Of a DNA stretch of 36,880 bases, positions 34,831 to 36,880 are shown piece after piece. The notes beneath the pieces are model-generated. The model had not been told where the DNA came from and did no database searches. It was given only the letters and a program-made list of their open reading frames with translations. Both the position numbers and the translations under genes were made by a program. This DNA comes from Pseudomonadaceae bacterium UBA5811 (GTDB lineage Bacteria > Pseudomonadota > Gammaproteobacteria > Pseudomonadales > Pseudomonadaceae). Location: positions 1 to 36,880 of the forward strand of contig DIDB01000228.1 in assembly GCA_002417905.1 (NCBI GenBank), given 5' to 3'. Numbering within the stretch: position 1 is the stretch's first letter; each line of letters begins with the position of its first letter.

Positions 34831-35784
34831 ATGTGGGACTACTCTGAAAAAGTAAAAGAACATTTTTACAACCCCAAGAATGCCGGGGCTGTGGCTGATG
34901 CCAATGCGGTGGGGGATGTGGGTTCGCTGAACTGCGGTGATGCACTGCGCCTGACCCTCAAGGTTGACCCGGATACGGATGTCATCCTGGATGCCGGTTT
35001 CCAGACATTTGGTTGCGGTTCGGCCATCGCTTCTTCTTCGGCCCTGACTGAAATGGTGAAGGGGCTGACCCTGGATGAAGCCCTGAAAATCAGTAACCAG
35101 GATATTGCCGATTATCTGGATGGTCTCCCGCCGGAAAAAATGCACTGCTCGGTGATGGGCCGTGAAGCCCTGCAGGCGGCTATCGCCAACTATCGCGGCG
35201 AGGAGCTGGAGGATGACCACGAAGAGGGCGCTCTGGTCTGCAAATGCTTTGCAGTCGATGAAGTGATGGTGCGTGACACCATCCGCGCCAATCGCCTGTC
35301 CACCGTTGAGGATGTCACCAACTACACCAAGGCTGGTGGTGGCTGTTCAGCCTGTCACGAGCGTATCGAGCAGATCCTGGAAGACGAGCTGAGTGCCCGG
35401 GGCGAGAAGTTTGTGCCGGCCCCCATCAAGGCCCGCAAGGCCCCGGCTGTGCCCCAGAAAGAGGCGGCTCCGGCTCCGGTTGCTACTGCTGAGGCCACAG
35501 CTGAGCCGGCTGCGGCTCCGGCCGCTGGCAAGATGACCAACCTGCAGCGTATCCGCCGGATTGAAACCGTGCTGGAGTCCATCCGTCCGGCCCTGCAGCG
35601 CGACCATGGTGATGTGGAGCTGCTGGATGTGGATGGCAAGAATGTCTATGTGAAGCTGACCGGGGCCTGTACCGGCTGCCAGATGGCCAGCATGACCCTG
35701 GGGGGAATCCAGCAGAAGCTGATCGAGGAACTGGGCGAGTTCGTCAAGGTCATTCCGGTCAGTGCCCAGGCCCACGCGCACTAA
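34831..35784 (+). CDS. nifU: NifU, Fe-S cluster assembly scaffold
   Basis: The 317-aa protein has the three NifU domains. The N-terminal IscU-like scaffold has C35, C62 and C106. The central [2Fe-2S] domain has C137, C139, C172 and C175 ([14 protein letters not shown]). The C-terminal Nfu domain has C280-x2-C283 ([10 protein letters not shown]). An Ala/Pro-rich linker (about residues 198-233) joins the last two. NifU builds [4Fe-4S] clusters from sulfur supplied by NifS and passes them to NifH and other targets. It follows iscA by 61 bp and precedes nifS by 21 bp. Confidence 0.98.
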   Translation: MWDYSEKVKEHFYNPKNAGAVADANAVGDVGSLNCGDALRLTLKVDPDTDVILDAGFQTFGCGSAIASSSALTEMVKGLTLDEALKISNQDIADYLDGLPPEKMHCSVMGREALQAAIANYRGEELEDDHEEGALVCKCFAVDEVMVRDTIRANRLSTVEDVTNYTKAGGGCSACHERIEQILEDELSARGEKFVPAPIKARKAPAVPQKEAAPAPVATAEATAEPAAAPAAGKMTNLQRIRRIETVLESIRPALQRDHGDVELLDVDGKNVYVKLTGACTGCQMASMTLGGIQQKLIEELGEFVKVIPVSAQAHAH

Positions 35785-35805
35785 GTTTCAGGAGGGAGAC
35801 CCGCT

Positions 35806-36880
35806 ATGCCCAACGTTTATCTGGATAACAATGCCACAACCCGGGTGGATGACGAAGTCGTCAAGGCCATGCTGCCGTTCTTTACCGAGCAGTTTGGCAA
35901 TCCCTCGTCACTGCACAGCTTTGGCAATCAGGTCGGGGCGGCCCTGAAAAAGGCCCGCCAGAGCATTCAGGCCCTACTGGGTGCCGAACACGACTCCGAA
36001 ATCATCTTTACCTCCTGTGGTACGGAGTCGGATTCCACGGCCATCCTGTCGGCCCTCAAGGCCCAGCCGGAGCGGCGGACCATCATCACGACCGTTGTTG
36101 AGCACCCGGCGGTTCTCTCCCTGTGCGAGTATCTGGAAACCGAGGGCTACACCGTACACAAGCTGCCGGTGGATAACCGGGGCCGGCTGGATCTGCAGCA
36201 GTATGCCAGCCTGCTGGGTGATGACGTGGCTATCGTGTCGGTGATGTGGGCCAACAACGAGACCGGAACCCTGTTCCCGGTAGAGGAAATGGCCCGGATG
36301 GCGGATGAGGCTGGCATCATGTTTCATACGGATGCGGTCCAGGCGGTGGGCAAGGTGCCGGTTGACCTGAAAAACTCGTCCATCCATATGCTGTCCCTGT
36401 CCGGACACAAGCTGCATGCTCCGAAAGGGGTGGGCGTGCTGTACCTGCGTCGGGGAACCCGTTTCCGCCCGCTGTTGCGGGGTGGTCACCAGGAGCGCGG
36501 CCGGCGGGCCGGGACCGAGAATTCGGCTTCTATCGTAGGGCTGGGGGTGGCAGCCGAACAGGCCATGGCTTTTATGGCCCATGAAAACACCGAGGTCCGG
36601 CGGCTGCGTGACCGGCTGGAGGCCGGTATCCTGGCGGCCGTTCCCCATGCGTTTGTCACTGGCGATCCGGAAAACCGGCTGCCCAATACAGCCAACATCG
36701 CCTTCGAGTTTATCGAAGGAGAAGCCATCCTGCTGCTGATGAACAAGGTGGGCATTGCCGCATCCAGCGGCTCGGCCTGTACCTCAGGCTCGCTTGAGCC
36801 TTCTCATGTCATGCGGGCGATGGGTATTCCCTATACGGCAGCCCATGGCACCGTGCGTTTCTCTTTGTCCCGTTACACCA
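35806..36880 (+). CDS. nifS: NifS, cysteine desulfurase (3' end outside the window)
   Basis: NifS is a PLP enzyme that releases sulfur from L-cysteine onto its own catalytic cysteine for NifU. The frame is open to the last base, so the C-terminus is missing; 358 residues are visible of about 400 usual. The N-terminus MPNVYLDNNATTRVDDEV, the PLP lysine K202 (SLSGHKLHAPKG) and the active-site C325 (SSGSACTSGSLEPSHV) have the numbers of A. vinelandii NifS. The ATG follows an AGGAGGGAG site. It is the third gene of the iscA-nifU-nifS operon; nifV and others would be expected downstream. Confidence 0.97.
   Translation, partial: MPNVYLDNNATTRVDDEVVKAMLPFFTEQFGNPSSLHSFGNQVGAALKKARQSIQALLGAEHDSEIIFTSCGTESDSTAILSALKAQPERRTIITTVVEHPAVLSLCEYLETEGYTVHKLPVDNRGRLDLQQYASLLGDDVAIVSVMWANNETGTLFPVEEMARMADEAGIMFHTDAVQAVGKVPVDLKNSSIHMLSLSGHKLHAPKGVGVLYLRRGTRFRPLLRGGHQERGRRAGTENSASIVGLGVAAEQAMAFMAHENTEVRRLRDRLEAGILAAVPHAFVTGDPENRLPNTANIAFEFIEGEAILLLMNKVGIAASSGSACTSGSLEPSHVMRAMGIPYTAAHGTVRFSLSRYT

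Overview
The window is a GC-rich chromosomal segment of a diazotrophic gammaproteobacterium. It carries most of a molybdenum-nitrogenase (nif) island, preceded by the end of an RND efflux operon. Gene content and order (nifQ-nifO-fdxN-nifB / nifA-nifL / rnfABCDGEH-nafY / nifHDKTY-orf-lrv / nifENX-orf-orf / iscA-nifUS) match the Azotobacter vinelandii / Pseudomonas stutzeri type of nif system, here contiguous as in P. stutzeri. The genus cannot be fixed from the sequence. Many catalytic residues fall at the same numbers as in A. vinelandii: NifH C98/C133/R101, NifD C275/H442, NifK C70/C95/C153, NifE C250, NifU C35/C62/C106, NifS K202/C325, NafY H121.

Layout. 1-4961 (+): membrane-fusion protein (partial), RND pump and outer-membrane lipoprotein of a tripartite efflux system. 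4978-7802 (-): nifB-fdxN-nifO-nifQ, i.e. NifB-co synthesis, a ferredoxin and Mo delivery. 8015-11143 (-): nifL-nifA, the redox/nitrogen-sensing anti-activator and the sigma54 activator. 11574-18147 (+): rnfABCDGEH, nafY and a small NifX-like gene, i.e. membrane electron supply plus cofactor carriers, closed by a strong terminator. 18277-19707 (-): an unknown gene and a SIR2-like gene, transcribed away from nifH. 20140-26442 (+): nifHDKTY, a small ORF and an LRV iron-sulfur protein. 26648-33263 (+): nifENX, two small nif-associated genes, a [2Fe-2S] ferredoxin and four overlapping genes, one of them DUF364-like and three unrecognised. 33274-34068 (-): modE-type molybdate regulator. 34446-36880 (+): iscA-nif, nifU and nifS (cut by the window end).

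Regulation can be read directly. Six -24/-12 promoters (GG-N10-GC) precede nifB, rnfA, the SIR2-like gene, nifH, nifE and iscA-nif. Every one has one or two TGT-N10-ACA NifA sites upstream, or shares one. A consensus IHF site lies between the NifA site and the promoter of nifH. The SIR2-like gene and its neighbour therefore appear to belong to the NifA regulon. NifA has no Cys-rich interdomain linker and is paired with NifL, so oxygen and nitrogen control presumably acts through NifL.

How the parts work together: NifU/NifS/IscA make Fe-S clusters; NifB builds NifB-co; NifQ (with ModE sensing Mo) supplies molybdenum; NifEN matures FeMo-co with NifX, NafY and NifY as carriers; NifH and NifDK are the enzyme; Rnf and ferredoxins feed electrons. 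The least understood parts are the SIR2-like/187-aa pair, the four-gene block next to modE, and the small His-tailed NifX-like protein after nafY. I saw no tRNA, rRNA, CRISPR array, transposase or phage gene.
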